Shown: piece by piece, positions 63,723-64,000 of the stretch
How the letters are laid out: every line of letters starts with the position of its first letter
Position numbering within the stretch: position 1 is the stretch's first letter
DNA from: Fidelibacterota bacterium
GTDB lineage: Bacteria; Pseudomonadota; Alphaproteobacteria; Rhodospirillales; Rhodospirillaceae
Assembly (NCBI GenBank): GCA_947476625.1
Contig: CANJRA010000001.1
Span: 62,001 to 126,000 of the forward strand
Length of the DNA stretch: 64,000 nucleotides
Direction: 5' to 3'
Notes under the pieces: model-generated
What the model saw: the letters and a program-made list of their open reading frames with translations, nothing else
The model's database searches: none
Told to the model about the DNA's origin: nothing
Translations under genes and position numbers: made by a program

Positions 63723-64000
63723 GTGGTCGAAGTAATCCGGGCAAAGCTTCACGGCATTCGGGTTACAGGTGCCGACTTGCACTACCACGGGTCGATCACG
63801 CTCGATCCGGACCATGCGGTAGCGGCGGGCCTTTACCCCACCGAGTTTGTCGATATCTGGAATAAGAACTCCGGAGCGCGGCTCAGCACGTATGTCATTT
63901 ACGGCGCTGCCGGATCGCGGTGCTGCATTCTCAACGGCGCTGCTTCGCGGACATGTCAGGTGGGCGACGAACTCATCATTGCGGCAAAAGCCGAAGTCGC
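63723..64000 (+). CDS. panD: Aspartate 1-decarboxylase, 5' part (runs off the window)
   Basis: 92 codons are seen. PanD makes beta-alanine for pantothenate and cleaves itself at a Gly-Ser bond to form a pyruvoyl cofactor. Visible are [20 protein letters not shown] with the cleavage site Gly23-Ser24, Lys9 in RAKLHG, and [10 protein letters not shown] with the conserved Arg. ATG-less start: GTG 63723 with AAGG 7 bases upstream. The end is beyond base 64000. Confidence 0.9.
   Translation, partial: MVEVIRAKLHGIRVTGADLHYHGSITLDPDHAVAAGLYPTEFVDIWNKNSGARLSTYVIYGAAGSRCCILNGAASRTCQVGDELIIAAKAEV

Noticed and set aside
1-64000. Recoding of TAG as a sense codon
   Set aside because: grpE, rph and lolA end naturally at TAG, so TAG is a real stop here; the two in-frame TAGs are better explained by mutation or read-through.
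1-64000. tRNA genes, CRISPR arrays, insertion sequences or prophage genes
   Set aside because: No cloverleaf with a GTTCGAATC-type T-arm outside coding sequence, no spaced direct repeats and no transposase, integrase or phage-like product were seen. A tRNAscan or CRISPR search was not possible here.

Overview
The window is a chromosomal segment from an alphaproteobacterium of moderately high GC content. Evidence for this is the gene order on both sides of position 18.2-18.9 kb (secB, dnaQ, coaE, aroE, maf and a PpsR/RP001-type regulator on one side; rho, mnmE, mnmG, rsmG, parA and parB on the other), together with an hrcA-grpE pair, a TimA/Tim44-like protein, MmcB, a DUF3576 lipoprotein and a hisB-H-A-F-E-HIT run. 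I cannot fix the family or genus. I see no phage, insertion sequence, CRISPR array, tRNA or rRNA. The window is core housekeeping sequence with a few damaged or unusual loci.

Region by region. 0-4.6 kb: the hrcA-grpE heat-shock pair (minus) diverges from rph-rdgB-hemW (plus). 4.6-10.4 kb: a structured leader with some resemblance to a glycine riboswitch, a DapC-like aminotransferase, ftsK, lolA, a structured intergenic region with a strong terminator that may encode a small RNA, and xthA. 10.4-18.2 kb: smr, a membrane protein, mltA and timA (minus), secB (plus), then ppsR-maf-aroE-coaE-dnaQ (minus, tightly packed). 18.24-18.87 kb: a gene-free stretch that is the likely replication origin. 18.9-28.4 kb: rho, mnmE-mnmG-rsmG-parA-parB with two perfect parS sites at the mnmG/rsmG junction, interrupted by a qor/ogt pair on the minus strand. 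28.4-33.2 kb: DUF3576 lipoprotein, leuS, lptE, holA (minus). 33.2-39.0 kb: a Pho box and an OprO/P-like porin, a second porin, a RimK ligase with its zinc-protease partner, and a small outer-membrane barrel. 39-44.2 kb: thiE-like, YggS, L,D-transpeptidase, an amber-interrupted reading frame, ribA, an OmpR-type response regulator and an XRE regulator. 44.5-48.1 kb: hisB-hisH-hisA-hisF-hisE-HIT. 48.1-57.3 kb: two small exported proteins, comM, a broken mscS, gshB, SirB1, yraN, rsmI, then lpoA and a SYLF protein. 57.4-60 kb: two tandem paralogues of a degenerate EAL-like protein, one split by an amber codon. 60.2-64 kb: UDP-glucuronate decarboxylase, hldE, a small lipoprotein, mmcB and the 5' part of panD.

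The most striking anomaly is in mscS (50885-51781). A 178-bp internal segment bounded by GGCC on both sides lies in the opposite orientation; turning it round in silico restores one uninterrupted 298-codon MscS reading frame. Two other genes carry single in-frame TAG codons, and a small I78-like lipoprotein gene looks frameshifted. Either this genome carries several recent lesions, or some of these are sequence or assembly artefacts.
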